Assembly (NCBI RefSeq): GCF_002252445.1
Contig: NZ_NNRJ01000051.1
Location: 434,001-498,000 of the forward strand
Source: Brucella thiophenivorans
GTDB lineage: Bacteria; Pseudomonadota; Alphaproteobacteria; Rhizobiales; Rhizobiaceae
Reading direction: 5' to 3'
DNA: 64,000 bases
The notes beneath the pieces were generated by a model that made no database searches, was not told where the DNA came from, and saw only the letters and a list, made by a program, of their open reading frames with translations. Shown one piece after another: positions 51,355 through 61,899 of this stretch. Numbering within the stretch: the first letter of the stretch is position 1; each line of letters starts with the position of its first letter. The position numbers were made by a program, and so were the translations under genes.

Positions 51355-51424
51355 AGCATGTCTCCGAGAAGGGCGAACCGGTTTTTGGAGATAAATACAT
51401 GTGTAAAAACAAATAATTAAAGCG
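51351..51424 (+). repeat. Dispersed repeat, copy 2 (at frnE-like stop)
   Basis: This starts CTAGAGCATG, contains GAACCGGTTTTTGG and ends GTAAAAACAAATAATTAAAG, aligning along its length with the minus strand of 29909-30016. The TAG is the stop of the preceding gene, as at hmuV. Confidence 0.7.
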
Positions 51425-51442
51425 GCGGGATCAACCCGCCGC
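51422..51442 (-). terminator. Terminator of mfd
   Basis: GCGGCGGG-ATCAA-CCCGCCGC overlaps the mfd stop codon; on the minus strand it is followed by TTTAATTATTT. Confidence 0.7.
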
Positions 51443-54400
51443 AATCTTTGCCAGTTGTGTCATGATCACTGCCGAGCCGTTCAACCGCTTTTCAGGTGTA
51501 GCCCAATCACGAATAAACACGATGCTCTGATCTGGCCTGATCTTAGCCATCGATCCGTGTTCGCCGATCATCTTCACCAACCCTACTGGATTATTGAACG
51601 TCTTATTGCGGAACTGAATAACGACGCCCTTCGGACCAGCATCCAACTTTTCAACATTGGCACGGCGGCACAGAGCCTTGATGTAAACGATTTTGAGCAG
51701 ATGCTGCACTTCTTCCGGCATTGGGCCGAAGCGGTCGATCAACTCTGCACCAAAAGCATCAATCTCCTGCGGCTCTGCAAGATCGGCCAGACGACGATAA
51801 AGTCCCAGACGCAATTGCAGATCCGGCACATAGGTTTCAGGGATCATCACCGCCGTACCAATTGCGATTTGTGGCGACCACTGACTGTCGTGAACCTCAA
51901 TCGTGCCTTTGAGCGTTGCGACTGCTTCCTCCAGCATCTGCTGATAAAGCTCGAAACCAACTTCTTTGATTTGGCCAGATTGCTCTTCGCCAAGCATATT
52001 GCCTGCGCCACGAATATCCATATCGTGACTTGCAAGCTGGAAGCCCGCGCCTAACGTGTCGAGCGATTGCAAGACTTTCAGACGGCGCTCGGCGGTGGCA
52101 GTCAGTGTGCGCCCTGCTGGCAGCGTAAACAGCGCGAAAGCGCGTTGCTTCGAGCGGCCAACGCGTCCACGCAGCTGATAGAGCTGCGACAGGCCGAACA
52201 TATCGGCGCGATGCACGATCATCGTATTTGCAGTAGGAATGTCGAGGCCCGATTCCACGATGGTTGTCGAAAGTAACACGTCATACTGGCCGTCATAGAA
52301 GGCATTCATGATGTCATCGAGAGTGCCCGGTGCCATCTGGCCATGCGCGACGCCAATTTTAAGCTCTGGTACATGCTCTTTCAGAAAATCTTCGATCTCG
52401 GTGAGGTCGGCAATACGTGGGCAGACATAAAAACTCTGGCCACCGCGATAGCGTTCGCGCAGCAATGTTTCGCGGATTACCAACGGATCAAAAGGCGACA
52501 CAAAAGTACGCACCGCCATACGATCAACCGGCGGCGTCGTAATCAGCGAAAGTTCACGCACGCCTGTCAATGCTAGCTGCAATGTGCGCGGGATCGGCGT
52601 TGCGGAAAGTGTGAGCACATGAATATCTGACTTAATCTCCTTAAGCCGTTCCTTGTGCTTTACGCCAAAATGCTGCTCTTCATCGATGATAAGCAGGCCG
52701 AGATTTTTGATCTTGATCGAATTACCTAGCAACGCATGTGTGCCAACCACAATATCGACCGTGCCGTCTTCCAGACCCTTTTTGGTGGCGGCAAGTTCTT
52801 TTGAGCCAACCAGACGCGAGGCATGCGCGACATTGACCGGCAAACCATGAAAGCGCGTCGAAAATGTCTTAAAATGCTGGCGTGACAGAAGCGTGGTCGG
52901 CACAACAACGGCCACCTGAAAACCGCTCATGGCCGCAACAAAAGCTGCGCGCAGCGCCACTTCCGTTTTGCCAAAGCCAACATCACCGCAGATGAGACGA
53001 TCCATTGGCTTACCTGCCGCAAGATCATCTGTGATCGCATCAATGGCGCGAAGCTGATCTTCCGTTTCATCATAAGGGAAGCGTGCCGCAAATTCTGCGT
53101 AAAGTCCTTCGGGCGGCAGCATAGCCGGTGCGCCACGCATCTGCCGCTCTGCTGCGATCTGAATCAGATGACCCGCCATCTCAAGCAAGCGTTTTTTGAG
53201 CTTGGCCTTGCGCATCTGCCATGCTCCGCCGCCAAGCTTATCGAGAACAGCTTCCGAGCCTTCCGAGCCATAGCGCGACAAAAGTTCGATATTTTCGACC
53301 GGCAGAAACAGCCGGTCATCGCCGGAATAATGAATCTCAAGACAATCATGCGGCGCACCCGCTGCGGTGATTGTTTTAAGCCCTATAAATCTACCGATAC
53401 CATGATCGACGTGGACGACAATATCACCAGCCGAAAGGGAAGCCGCTTCCGAAATGAAATCCTGATCGCGCTTGCGGCGTTTGGAGCGGCGCACAAGGCG
53501 ATCACCCAGAATATCCTGTTCGGCAACAACGACCAGATCGCCTGCATCAAATCCGCTTTCAACCGCCAGAACCGCCGCCGTGATTTTATCACGCGACAGC
53601 GCTTTGACCATGGAAAGACGATCAATCGTCTCAATCTTTTCAAGGCCGTGCTCGTCCAGCACCTGCAAGAGACGATCAAGCGAACCTTCCGACCAAGCCG
53701 CCAGCAGCACTTTTTTGCCCGCCACGCGCAAATCAGCGATATATTTCACTGCCGCTTCAAACAGGTTCACATCGGTTGCAGCGCGTTCTTCCGCAAAACT
53801 GCGACCTTTATGAACGTCAGCATGGATGATTGTCCGGCCAGACACATCCGGCACCCCAAAGGGCGTCAGATCAATGCGCATACCGTTGGATGCTGCAACT
53901 GCTTCAACTTCCTTTGGTGTCAGATAAAGCGTTTCCGGCTTGACCGGCTTATAAGGTACTGCTTCGCTGCCTTGCTCTTTGCCTTCCGACTGCCGCAGAC
54001 GCGACTCATAATGATCCACAACCATCGTGTGGCGCTCGGTCAATGCTTCATGCACCAAATGATCGAACACCACCGGCATATCGCCCGCATGGTCAAACAC
54101 TGTTTCGAGATTATCGTAGAACAGCGGCAACCAATGTTCCATGCCGGCAAAGCGACGGCCTTCGCTGATCGCCTGATAAAGCGCGTCATCACGTTGCGGC
54201 GCGCCAAACATCGCCACATAATTTTTGCGGAAGCGGCTGATCATATCCGGCGAGAGCGAAATTTCGCTCATCGGCTGAAGCACAAACTCCTTGCGCGCGC
54301 CTGTGGTGCGCTGCGACGCCGGATCAAATGCGCGGATAGTTTCAAGCGTATCGCCAAAGAAATCAAGCCGCAGCGGTTCTTCGGATCCCGGTGCATAAAG

Positions 54401-54943
54401 ATCGAGAATGCCGCCACGAACTGCATATTCGCCAATGTCACGCACGGTCGAAACACGTTCAAAACCATTGCGCTCCAGCCGTGCACTCAGATCATTCATA
54501 TTGAGCTGATTGCCGGGGCGCGCCGAAATCACTTGTTCGGCAATTACTGCCTGTGGTGGGAGCTTTTGCAAAACCGCATTGGCTGTTGTGATTATAACCG
54601 CTGGATGCGGCGATTTTTTCAACGATGCCAAAGCACCCAGAGCCGCAAGCCTGCGCGCCGACGTATCGGCACCCGGCGACACACGATCATAGGGCAGACA
54701 ATCCCAGGCAGGCAGATGCAACACCGGCAAATCCGGTGAAACAAAATTCAGCACCTGTTCCAGATCAGCAATGCGCTGACCGTCGCGCACGATATAGAGA
54801 ACTGGCCCCCGTTCACCGACTTCCTCAACCAGACGCGCAAGGCAAAAGGCTTCGAAACCATCGGCGACGCCATCGATGACGATATTTTTGCCATTTTTAA
54901 CGCTTGGACTGGCTTTTAAACCAAGTTTGCTGAATACGGGCAT
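51431..54943 (-). CDS. mfd: Mfd, transcription-repair coupling factor
   Basis: This 1170-residue full-length Mfd has a UvrB-like N-terminal module, an RNA-polymerase-interaction domain (about 490-560, HVDHGIGRFIGLK) and a RecG-like translocase with Walker A GDVGFGKTE near residue 655. The DEEQ box is in IIDEEQHFGV, and a C-terminal TRCF domain follows. Mfd pushes stalled RNA polymerase off damaged DNA and recruits UvrA. It lies downstream of sdhE (12 bases) in the same direction. Confidence 0.97.
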   Translation of the reverse strand: MPVFSKLGLKASPSVKNGKNIVIDGVADGFEAFCLARLVEEVGERGPVLYIVRDGQRIADLEQVLNFVSPDLPVLHLPAWDCLPYDRVSPGADTSARRLAALGALASLKKSPHPAVIITTANAVLQKLPPQAVIAEQVISARPGNQLNMNDLSARLERNGFERVSTVRDIGEYAVRGGILDLYAPGSEEPLRLDFFGDTLETIRAFDPASQRTTGARKEFVLQPMSEISLSPDMISRFRKNYVAMFGAPQRDDALYQAISEGRRFAGMEHWLPLFYDNLETVFDHAGDMPVVFDHLVHEALTERHTMVVDHYESRLRQSEGKEQGSEAVPYKPVKPETLYLTPKEVEAVAASNGMRIDLTPFGVPDVSGRTIIHADVHKGRSFAEERAATDVNLFEAAVKYIADLRVAGKKVLLAAWSEGSLDRLLQVLDEHGLEKIETIDRLSMVKALSRDKITAAVLAVESGFDAGDLVVVAEQDILGDRLVRRSKRRKRDQDFISEAASLSAGDIVVHVDHGIGRFIGLKTITAAGAPHDCLEIHYSGDDRLFLPVENIELLSRYGSEGSEAVLDKLGGGAWQMRKAKLKKRLLEMAGHLIQIAAERQMRGAPAMLPPEGLYAEFAARFPYDETEDQLRAIDAITDDLAAGKPMDRLICGDVGFGKTEVALRAAFVAAMSGFQVAVVVPTTLLSRQHFKTFSTRFHGLPVNVAHASRLVGSKELAATKKGLEDGTVDIVVGTHALLGNSIKIKNLGLLIIDEEQHFGVKHKERLKEIKSDIHVLTLSATPIPRTLQLALTGVRELSLITTPPVDRMAVRTFVSPFDPLVIRETLLRERYRGGQSFYVCPRIADLTEIEDFLKEHVPELKIGVAHGQMAPGTLDDIMNAFYDGQYDVLLSTTIVESGLDIPTANTMIVHRADMFGLSQLYQLRGRVGRSKQRAFALFTLPAGRTLTATAERRLKVLQSLDTLGAGFQLASHDMDIRGAGNMLGEEQSGQIKEVGFELYQQMLEEAVATLKGTIEVHDSQWSPQIAIGTAVMIPETYVPDLQLRLGLYRRLADLAEPQEIDAFGAELIDRFGPMPEEVQHLLKIVYIKALCRRANVEKLDAGPKGVVIQFRNKTFNNPVGLVKMIGEHGSMAKIRPDQSIVFIRDWATPEKRLNGSAVIMTQLAKIAAG

Positions 54944-54955
54944 GGGGGCTTATTC

Positions 54956-55243
54956 TCAGAATTCTACGCGGTCACGGAATGCAATAATGTCTCGGAACAG
55001 CGGCGTATCATGTTCTTCAGGTGTTGGGCTTTCGCCTGTTACCCATTTCAAGAGATCGCGATCAAGCACTTCAAGAATCTGCTCAAACTCATCAACTTCA
55101 GCATCAGTGAAGGCTGGAAGATACCGATCGGCATATTGCCCAAGGATGAGATCCATCTCACGCATACCGCGATGCCAAGCGCGAAACAGAAGCTTGCGAC
55201 GCCTTACATCAAGATTTCCTGCCGCAAGTGTGCTGCCAGTCAT
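54956..55243 (-). CDS. sdhE: SdhE, succinate dehydrogenase flavinylation factor
   Basis: This 95-residue SdhE/Sdh5-family protein has the conserved RGMREMD motif near residues 25-31 (RGxxE), and DRYLPAFTDAEVDEFEQIL follows. It helps attach FAD covalently to SdhA. Its neighbourhood with mfd and divergent recG is typical of Rhizobiales. Confidence 0.93.
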   Translation of the reverse strand: MTGSTLAAGNLDVRRRKLLFRAWHRGMREMDLILGQYADRYLPAFTDAEVDEFEQILEVLDRDLLKWVTGESPTPEEHDTPLFRDIIAFRDRVEF

Positions 55244-55388
55244 TGTTTGAGCGCTCCATTAACAATTGTGTGGCCGGTATATAGCATCTAAGGTGCAAGT
55301 GGGAACCCGTTTCAGCAATAAGAACAAAAATAGTACAAAACTATTTCAAAGGCTTGCACAGAAAAGCAAAGCAGTTAATGCTCCCGCC

Positions 55389-57497
55389 ATGCGTCCGTCT
55401 GTGCTTGATCCGTTTTTCGCTTCCGTCCGCTCGCTTTCCGGCATTGGCCCGAAGGTGTCAGCTTTGCTCGGTAAACTTTTGGGCACAGACGTGCCGGGCG
55501 CTGAGCCCAAAGTCGGCCAGCTTTTGTTTCTGCCGCCGCACAGCGTGATCGATCGACGCAACCGCCCCGGCATCGCTTTCGCGCAAGAAGGTGCAATTGT
55601 TACACTAGAAGTGCAAGTCGATCAGCATCAGCCAGCCCCCAGTGGACGTGGTAATGTTCCGCATCGCGTCATTGCACATGATGATACCGGCGAAATCATT
55701 CTCACCTTCTTTCATGCACAATTGCCATGGCTGGAAAAGATGTTGCCCGAGGGCGAAACCGTCATCGTTTCCGGAAAGGTAGAATGGTTCAACGGGCGTG
55801 CCTCGATGGTACATCCGGATTATATCGCAAGCCTTGAAGATGCAGCCAATCTGCCGATGGTCGAACCCGTCTATCCATCGACCGCAGGCCTTTCATCCAA
55901 GACCCTTGGCCGCGCCATGAAAGAAGCACTCACCCGCGTACCGGTGCTGCCAGAGTGGATTGACGGGCCGCTGATTGTACGTGAGCGTTTTACCGCTTTC
56001 AAAGATGCACTCAACACGATGCATCTGCCGGAAGACCCGAGCGACATCGCGCTCGAGAGCATCACACGGCGCAGGTTGGCTTATGATGAGTTTCTGGCTG
56101 GCCAGCTTGCTTTGGCTCTCGTGCGCTCCAAAACACGTCGCCTTTCGGGTCGTCCGCTGGAAGGCAACGGGCGCATTGCGGCAGAAATTATGCGCCACCT
56201 GCCCTATCGGCTAACCAAAGGTCAGGATCAGGCAGTCCGAGAAATCACCGCTGACCTTAAATCGCCAGAGCGTATGCTGCGGCTTTTGCAAGGCGATGTG
56301 GGTTCGGGAAAGACGGTGGTTGGGCTATTAGCAATGGCACATGCTGCCGAATCAGGTGGTCAGTCAGCATTGATGGCACCGACAGAAGTTCTAGCGCGGC
56401 AGCATTTTGCAACCATTGCACCACTGGCAGAAAAAGTCGGCCTAAAAGCAGCCCTGCTCACAGGCAGGGATAAGGGCAAAGAACGCACTGCGACACTTGA
56501 AGGCCTGAAAAACGGTGACATCAATATTATTATCGGTACGCATGCGCTTTTTCAGGAAAAAGTCGAATATCACGATCTGGTCTTCGTCATCATTGACGAG
56601 CAGCATCGGTTTGGTGTGCATCAGCGTCTGATGCTGACGGCCAAAGGCACCGCGCCTGATATGCTGGTGATGACGGCAACGCCGATCCCGCGCACACTTG
56701 TGCTAACGGCTTTCGGCGATATGGATGTTTCCAAACTCACCGAAAAACCCGCCGGACGCCAGCCGATTACCACTGCAATTCTGCCAATGGAGCGAATGAA
56801 CGAACTGGTTGAACGTATTCGGAAAGCCATACATGAAGGCCAAAAAATCTACTGGATTTGTCCATTGGTGGAAGAATCCGAACTTGTCGAACTGACTTCT
56901 GCCGAAGAACGCTTTGAATCATTGAAACCTGTTTTTGGTGACAAGATTGGCCTCATTCATGGCCGGATGAGCGGTACTGAAAAAGACGAAGCTATGCGTG
57001 CGTTCAAGCAAGGCGAAACGCGGCTGCTGGTGGCAACGACTGTTATCGAAGTTGGCGTCGATGTGCCGGACGCAACCATTATTGTCATTGAACATGCGGA
57101 ACGCTTCGGCCTCTCGCAACTGCATCAGTTACGCGGACGCGTCGGGCGTGGCGACAAGCCTTCCACCTGTCTGCTGCTTTACAAAGGCCCACTTGGCGAG
57201 ATCGGACAAGCACGCCTCAAAGTCATGCGTGAAACGGAAGACGGCTTCCGCATTGCCGAAGAAGATTTGAAGCTGCGCGGCGAAGGCGAGTTGCTCGGCA
57301 CCCGTCAATCCGGCACGCCGGGTTTCCGTTTGGCTTCTATTGAAGCGCATGGGGATCTGCTGGAAATCGCACGAAAAGATGCACGTTATATTCTGGCAAA
57401 CGATCCCGATCTTGAAAGCGAACGCGGTCAGGCTTTGCGTGTGCTGCTCTATCTCTTCGGACGCGATGAGGCAATCCGGTTGCTTCGTGCGGGATAA
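55389..57497 (+). CDS. recG: RecG, ATP-dependent DNA helicase
   Basis: This 702-residue RecG has a wedge/OB domain (about 55-160), Walker A GDVGSGKTVV near residue 306, a DEQH box (IIDEQHRFGVH), and the helicase C-terminal segment ending with LRGEGELLGTRQSGTPGF. It remodels stalled forks and Holliday junctions. I start at 55389 (MRPSVLDPFF) because the upstream in-frame extension is not conserved in type and this gives the expected length. Confidence 0.96.
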   Translation: MRPSVLDPFFASVRSLSGIGPKVSALLGKLLGTDVPGAEPKVGQLLFLPPHSVIDRRNRPGIAFAQEGAIVTLEVQVDQHQPAPSGRGNVPHRVIAHDDTGEIILTFFHAQLPWLEKMLPEGETVIVSGKVEWFNGRASMVHPDYIASLEDAANLPMVEPVYPSTAGLSSKTLGRAMKEALTRVPVLPEWIDGPLIVRERFTAFKDALNTMHLPEDPSDIALESITRRRLAYDEFLAGQLALALVRSKTRRLSGRPLEGNGRIAAEIMRHLPYRLTKGQDQAVREITADLKSPERMLRLLQGDVGSGKTVVGLLAMAHAAESGGQSALMAPTEVLARQHFATIAPLAEKVGLKAALLTGRDKGKERTATLEGLKNGDINIIIGTHALFQEKVEYHDLVFVIIDEQHRFGVHQRLMLTAKGTAPDMLVMTATPIPRTLVLTAFGDMDVSKLTEKPAGRQPITTAILPMERMNELVERIRKAIHEGQKIYWICPLVEESELVELTSAEERFESLKPVFGDKIGLIHGRMSGTEKDEAMRAFKQGETRLLVATTVIEVGVDVPDATIIVIEHAERFGLSQLHQLRGRVGRGDKPSTCLLLYKGPLGEIGQARLKVMRETEDGFRIAEEDLKLRGEGELLGTRQSGTPGFRLASIEAHGDLLEIARKDARYILANDPDLESERGQALRVLLYLFGRDEAIRLLRAG

Positions 57498-57498
57498 C

Positions 57499-57530
57499 AA
57501 AATGGCCGCATTGTTGCGGCCATTTTTATT
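57499..57530. terminator. Bidirectional terminator between recG and glmS
   Basis: AAATGGCCGC-ATTGTT-GCGGCCATTT followed by TTATTTTATT. Confidence 0.88.
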
Positions 57531-59354
57531 TTATTCCACCGTCACAGACTTCGCCAGATTCCGTGGCTGATCCACATCTGTCCCCATCAACAATGCTGTG
57601 TGATAGGCCAACATCTGTATCGGCAGAGCATAAACCAGCGGCGTGATAAACTCCGGCACATCCGGCAAAACAATTGTTGCCATCGTGTCGATGCTCGCGG
57701 AAGCAGCGCCCTTCTTATCGGTGATCAAAATGATGCGACCGCCGCGTGCAGCCACTTCCTGCATGTTGGAAACGGTCTTTTCATAAAGACGATCCGACGG
57801 TGCAATGACAATAACCGGCATGGTTTCATCGATCAGCGCAATCGGGCCGTGCTTGAGTTCGCCAGCCGCATAGCCTTCAGCATGAATATAGGAAATTTCC
57901 TTGAGCTTCAGCGCTCCTTCCATAGCCAGCGGGAACAATGTTCCGCGACCGAGATAAAGCACATGATTGACCTTGGAAAGCTCGTGGCAGACTGCCGCAA
58001 TCTGGTCTTCAAGCTTCAACACCTGATTGAGGAAACGCGGCACTTCCGAAAGCTCGCGCACCAATTCCTGTTCGCGCTTGTCGTCAATTGCGCCACGTGC
58101 CTTGGCCGCTGCAATCGCGAGTGACGCCATGGTCGACAACTGGCAGGTGAAAGCCTTGGTTGAAGCCACGCCGATTTCGGGACCGGCAAGCGTCGGGAAG
58201 ATGGCATCGGACTCACGCGCGATGGTCGAGCCTGTGACATTGACCACCGAGGCGATTTTTAGTCCTTGTGATTTGCAGTAACGTAGCGATGCCAGCGTAT
58301 CCGCCGTTTCACCAGACTGCGAAACAAACATCGCAAGCGAGTCTTTTGACAGCGGCATTTCGCGATAACGGAATTCCGAAGCGATATCGCTATCGACCGG
58401 CAGACGTGCGATCTGCTCAAACCAGTATTTACCGACCGAAGCTGCATAGAAAGCTGTGCCGCAGGCAGAAATCGTCAGACGATCAATCTTGCTGAAATCA
58501 ATACTGACCGCTTCCGGGCGCACCTTTCCGGTGGTGAAGTCGAGATAGTTAGCGAGCGTGTGCGAAATCACTTCCGGCTGTTCGAACATTTCTTTCTGCA
58601 TGAAGTGGCGATGGTTGCCCTTCGAGACCAGCATATTGGCAGTCTGCGACTTCTGAATCTCGCGCTCAACCTCTACATTGTTCTCGTCGTAGACGGTCAC
58701 GCCCTTGCGGGTGAGCACTGCCCAATCGCCGTCTTCGAGATATGCAATCGTGTCTGTGAATGGCGACAACGCAATGGCATCGGAGCCAAGGAACATTTCG
58801 CCTTCGCCATAACCGACGGCTAGGGGTGGTCCCTGACGTGCGCCGATCAATGTTTCTTCATCGCCTTCAAACAGGAAAGCGAGGGCAAAAGCACCCTGTA
58901 GCAGTGGCAGGCTATCGCGCACTGCTTCGACCGGCGATTTGCCTTTATTCAGTTCTCGCGTCACGAGATGCGCGACAGCTTCGGTGTCGGTTTCTGTCTC
59001 AAACTTATAGCCTTCGGCAGAAAGCATAGCCCGCAGTTCAGCAAAGTTTTCGATAATACCGTTATGAACAACTGCCAGACGCGGCGTGATATGCGGATGC
59101 GCATTGCGCTCAACAGGCTTACCGTGCGTAGCCCAGCGGGTGTGGCCGATACCGATGACGCCAGGAAGTGGTTCACCGGCGAGACGCTTTTCCAGATTGA
59201 CCAGCTTGCCTTCCGCGCGACGACGATCCAATTTTCCATCAAGCAGCGTAGCAATACCGGCAGAATCATAACCACGATATTCAAGCCGCTTCAACGCATC
59301 GACCAGACGCGGCGCGACCTCATCATTGCCGATAATGCCAATAATTCCACACAT
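57531..59354 (-). CDS. glmS: GlmS, glucosamine-fructose-6-phosphate aminotransferase
   Basis: This 607-residue protein starts MCGIIGI with the catalytic N-terminal cysteine, followed by a glutaminase domain (HTRWATHG) and two SIS domains (SACGTAFYA, SQSGETADTLA). The end PRNLAKSVTVE is intact. It makes glucosamine-6-phosphate for cell-wall and LPS synthesis. It lies 104 bases downstream of glmU. No Tn7-like insertion is present after its stop, although this is the classical Tn7 target. Confidence 0.97.
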   Translation of the reverse strand: MCGIIGIIGNDEVAPRLVDALKRLEYRGYDSAGIATLLDGKLDRRRAEGKLVNLEKRLAGEPLPGVIGIGHTRWATHGKPVERNAHPHITPRLAVVHNGIIENFAELRAMLSAEGYKFETETDTEAVAHLVTRELNKGKSPVEAVRDSLPLLQGAFALAFLFEGDEETLIGARQGPPLAVGYGEGEMFLGSDAIALSPFTDTIAYLEDGDWAVLTRKGVTVYDENNVEVEREIQKSQTANMLVSKGNHRHFMQKEMFEQPEVISHTLANYLDFTTGKVRPEAVSIDFSKIDRLTISACGTAFYAASVGKYWFEQIARLPVDSDIASEFRYREMPLSKDSLAMFVSQSGETADTLASLRYCKSQGLKIASVVNVTGSTIARESDAIFPTLAGPEIGVASTKAFTCQLSTMASLAIAAAKARGAIDDKREQELVRELSEVPRFLNQVLKLEDQIAAVCHELSKVNHVLYLGRGTLFPLAMEGALKLKEISYIHAEGYAAGELKHGPIALIDETMPVIVIAPSDRLYEKTVSNMQEVAARGGRIILITDKKGAASASIDTMATIVLPDVPEFITPLVYALPIQMLAYHTALLMGTDVDQPRNLAKSVTVE

Positions 59355-59458
59355 ATAGTTGCTCCAAATCCGATAGTCGGGCGCTCTGTTTGCGGTTTAA
59401 AGAGTATAAAGCAAAACGGCAACCCAGTGGACTGCCGTTCTCATCATCCTTTGGTCGT

Positions 59459-60823
59459 TTATTTCGCTGCCGTTTTAGCTGCTTTGATGGCAGCATATTT
59501 CTCTCGCAGGAGCTTTCCCCGACCTTCTTTGGTTTCCTGTCGTGCACGCCCAAATGCAAGCGCATCGGCTGGAACTTCAGCAGTGATTGTGCTGCCCGAC
59601 GCAATATAGGCATTTGCGCCGATTTCAACAGGTGCCACGAGCGAACTGTTGGAGCCGATGAAAGCACCTTCACCAATCACTGTCTTATATTTGTTATAGC
59701 CATCGTAATTGCAGGTGATCGTACCTGCCCCGATATTGCTTGACGCGCCGACAATCGCATCGCCGATATAGCTCAGGTGATTGATCTTCGCACCCTTGCG
59801 GACTTCCGCATTTTTGACTTCGCAGAAGTTGCCCACTTTCGATTTTTCGGCAAGATTTGCACCCGGACGCAAGCGTACAAACGGTCCAATCTCGGCATTC
59901 AAGCCGATTTTTGCACCTTCAATATGTGAAAACGCATGGATGAGTGCACCCGACGCGACATGAACTTTCGGCCCGAAAAACACATTCGGTTCAATAATTA
60001 CATCAGCTTCAATCAGCGTGTCATGCGAGAAGAACACCGTTTCGGGGGCGAAAAGCGTCACACCGGCCAGCATCATTTCCTGACGCTTGCGGTTCTGCCA
60101 GATGCTTTCAGCTTCGGCCAGTTCGGCACGATTGTTGATGCCAATCACGTTGTCGACCGGCACTTCAATCGCAACGACATTCAGGTCCTTTTCATGCGCC
60201 AGACCAACAATATCGGTCAAATAATATTCGCCCTTGGCATTTTTATTATCGACCGCATCCAGAAGACCCAGTGCATGCGAACCACGCACAGCCATCAGAC
60301 CACCGTTGCAGAAACCAATTTCCTTCTGGAGATCCGTCGCTTCCTTTTCCTCGATGATCGCGATCAGCTTACCGCCTTCTTCGATCAGGCGCCCATAGCC
60401 ATGCGGGCTCGTGGGACGGAAGCCGATAACAACAACATCCGCACCTTCTGCAAGCTTGTTGCGTGCAGCCTGCAGCGACTGCGCTTCAATCAGTGGCGTA
60501 TCGCCAAAAACAATGAGCAGATCATCATAGCCACGAGCTATCGCTTCGCGTGCCGCCAGCACCGCATGCGCCGTGCCGAGACGTTCCGTCTGCTCAAAAG
60601 CCGAAACGGCGTCAGCAACTTTTTCGACAGCGCCACGTACTTCATCTGCGCCGCGCCCGACAACCAGCGCCACGTCGCTTTTGCCCGTGCCCTGAACGGC
60701 TTTCACCACATGACAGACCAACGGAAGTCCTGCCACCGGATGCAACACTTTAGGCAAGTTCGATTTCATACGCGTGCCTTCGCCAGCGGCAAGCACGATA
60801 GAAAGGCAGGTACGGTCTGTCAT
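59459..60823 (-). CDS. glmU: GlmU, bifunctional UDP-GlcNAc biosynthesis enzyme
   Basis: This 454-residue protein has an N-terminal pyrophosphorylase ([19 protein letters not shown]) and a C-terminal left-handed beta-helix acetyltransferase ([20 protein letters not shown]). It acetylates glucosamine-1-phosphate and then forms UDP-GlcNAc, following GlmS and GlmM. It is upstream of glmS on the same strand. Confidence 0.97.
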   Translation of the reverse strand: MTDRTCLSIVLAAGEGTRMKSNLPKVLHPVAGLPLVCHVVKAVQGTGKSDVALVVGRGADEVRGAVEKVADAVSAFEQTERLGTAHAVLAAREAIARGYDDLLIVFGDTPLIEAQSLQAARNKLAEGADVVVIGFRPTSPHGYGRLIEEGGKLIAIIEEKEATDLQKEIGFCNGGLMAVRGSHALGLLDAVDNKNAKGEYYLTDIVGLAHEKDLNVVAIEVPVDNVIGINNRAELAEAESIWQNRKRQEMMLAGVTLFAPETVFFSHDTLIEADVIIEPNVFFGPKVHVASGALIHAFSHIEGAKIGLNAEIGPFVRLRPGANLAEKSKVGNFCEVKNAEVRKGAKINHLSYIGDAIVGASSNIGAGTITCNYDGYNKYKTVIGEGAFIGSNSSLVAPVEIGANAYIASGSTITAEVPADALAFGRARQETKEGRGKLLREKYAAIKAAKTAAK

Positions 60824-60893
60824 AAATATGGTCCAGAATATTGAAAGTTTATCTGCTCATAGCATTAAAGCGTATATGGAAACTTACGCTTCT

Positions 60894-61643
60894 TTATCCA
60901 AGTCTGCCCAATGCCGGGAATGTTTCAAGCAGCCAGAACGAGAAAGACTGCATTCCGCCGGTTAGGAAAAGCACACCTGCAATCACAAGAAGCACGCCCA
61001 TCGCTTTCTCGATCTTGCCAAGATGAACGCGGAAACGCGACAAAAATCGCATGAATGCGCCCGAAAAAAGCGCCGCGATCAAAAACGGAATGCCTAGCCC
61101 CAACGAATAGACCGCCAGAAGGGCTGCACCCTCACCCACCGTGCTGCTGCCACCCGCTAGCGTGAGGATCGGACCCAGAACCGGACCGATGCACGGCGTC
61201 CAGCCAAAGGCAAACGCCAGGCCCATCACGTAAGCGCCTAATGGCGTTGCAGGTGCACTGCGCGCCTGAAAGCGGGCTTCACGCGACAGAAACGAAAAAC
61301 GCAGGACGCCTAAAAAGTTGAGGCCCATCAATATAATGACAACGCCCGCAACCATGGCAATTTCCTGCTGCCACATGCGCAAAAATGCGCCGATTGATGA
61401 CGCGCCAGCGCCAAGGGCAACAAAAACAGTGGTAAAGCCGAGCACGAAGCAAATGGCCGCAAAAGCGAGCGAACGACGCTGACTGGAAGCCGCCCCAATG
61501 CGTGATTCTTTTTCAGCACGAAAATCTTCAACGCTCACACCTGCCATATAGCACAGGTAGGGCGGAACGAGCGGTAGAACGCAGGGTGATAAAAACGACA
61601 GAGCGCCTGCACCGGCAGCTGTCAGATAAGAAACACTAAGCAC
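60894..61643 (-). CDS. ccdA: CcdA-like thiol-disulfide membrane transporter
   Basis: This 249-residue inner-membrane protein has six helices and the two membrane cysteines in SPCVLPLVPPYLCYMAG and FGWTPCIGPVLG. It carries reducing electrons across the membrane to periplasmic thioredoxin-like proteins for cytochrome c assembly. It ends with a Leu/Gly-rich helix. It is not in an operon with other cytochrome c genes here. Confidence 0.92.
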   Translation of the reverse strand: MLSVSYLTAAGAGALSFLSPCVLPLVPPYLCYMAGVSVEDFRAEKESRIGAASSQRRSLAFAAICFVLGFTTVFVALGAGASSIGAFLRMWQQEIAMVAGVVIILMGLNFLGVLRFSFLSREARFQARSAPATPLGAYVMGLAFAFGWTPCIGPVLGPILTLAGGSSTVGEGAALLAVYSLGLGIPFLIAALFSGAFMRFLSRFRVHLGKIEKAMGVLLVIAGVLFLTGGMQSFSFWLLETFPALGRLG

Positions 61644-61899
61644 CTAAACCTCATTTTTCACATAGAGCTTTTCTTATATGAAACAGATAAATTGCTCTAT
61701 TCATTTGTTTTTGAACAAACCCGGAAAAACTTGTCCGACTTTATCCAAAGCGCTTGCGGCGACTGCCAATTACTGGCCTTATAACGCAACTTCGACATTA
61801 CTTTGAATATTTTCAATATGGCATCTCGTTCGAACACAAGTTCGCCTCAAATCGGGATCATTGCGCAAAATTAGATTGCTCCAACTGGACGACGCTCCG

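Noticed and set aside
53168-54739. 523-codon open frame on the plus strand
   Set aside because: It lies wholly antisense to mfd and its translation is Arg/His/Cys-rich with no family; it is a by-product of mfd codon bias.
57531-57600. glmS 3' end as attachment site of the Tn7-like operon
   Set aside because: The glmS stop is intact and is followed by a normal terminator and recG; the tns genes are 45 kb away, so this copy did not use the classical site.
59936-60844. 302-codon open frame opposite glmU
   Set aside because: Antisense to a well conserved gene, with no ribosome site and no recognisable domain.
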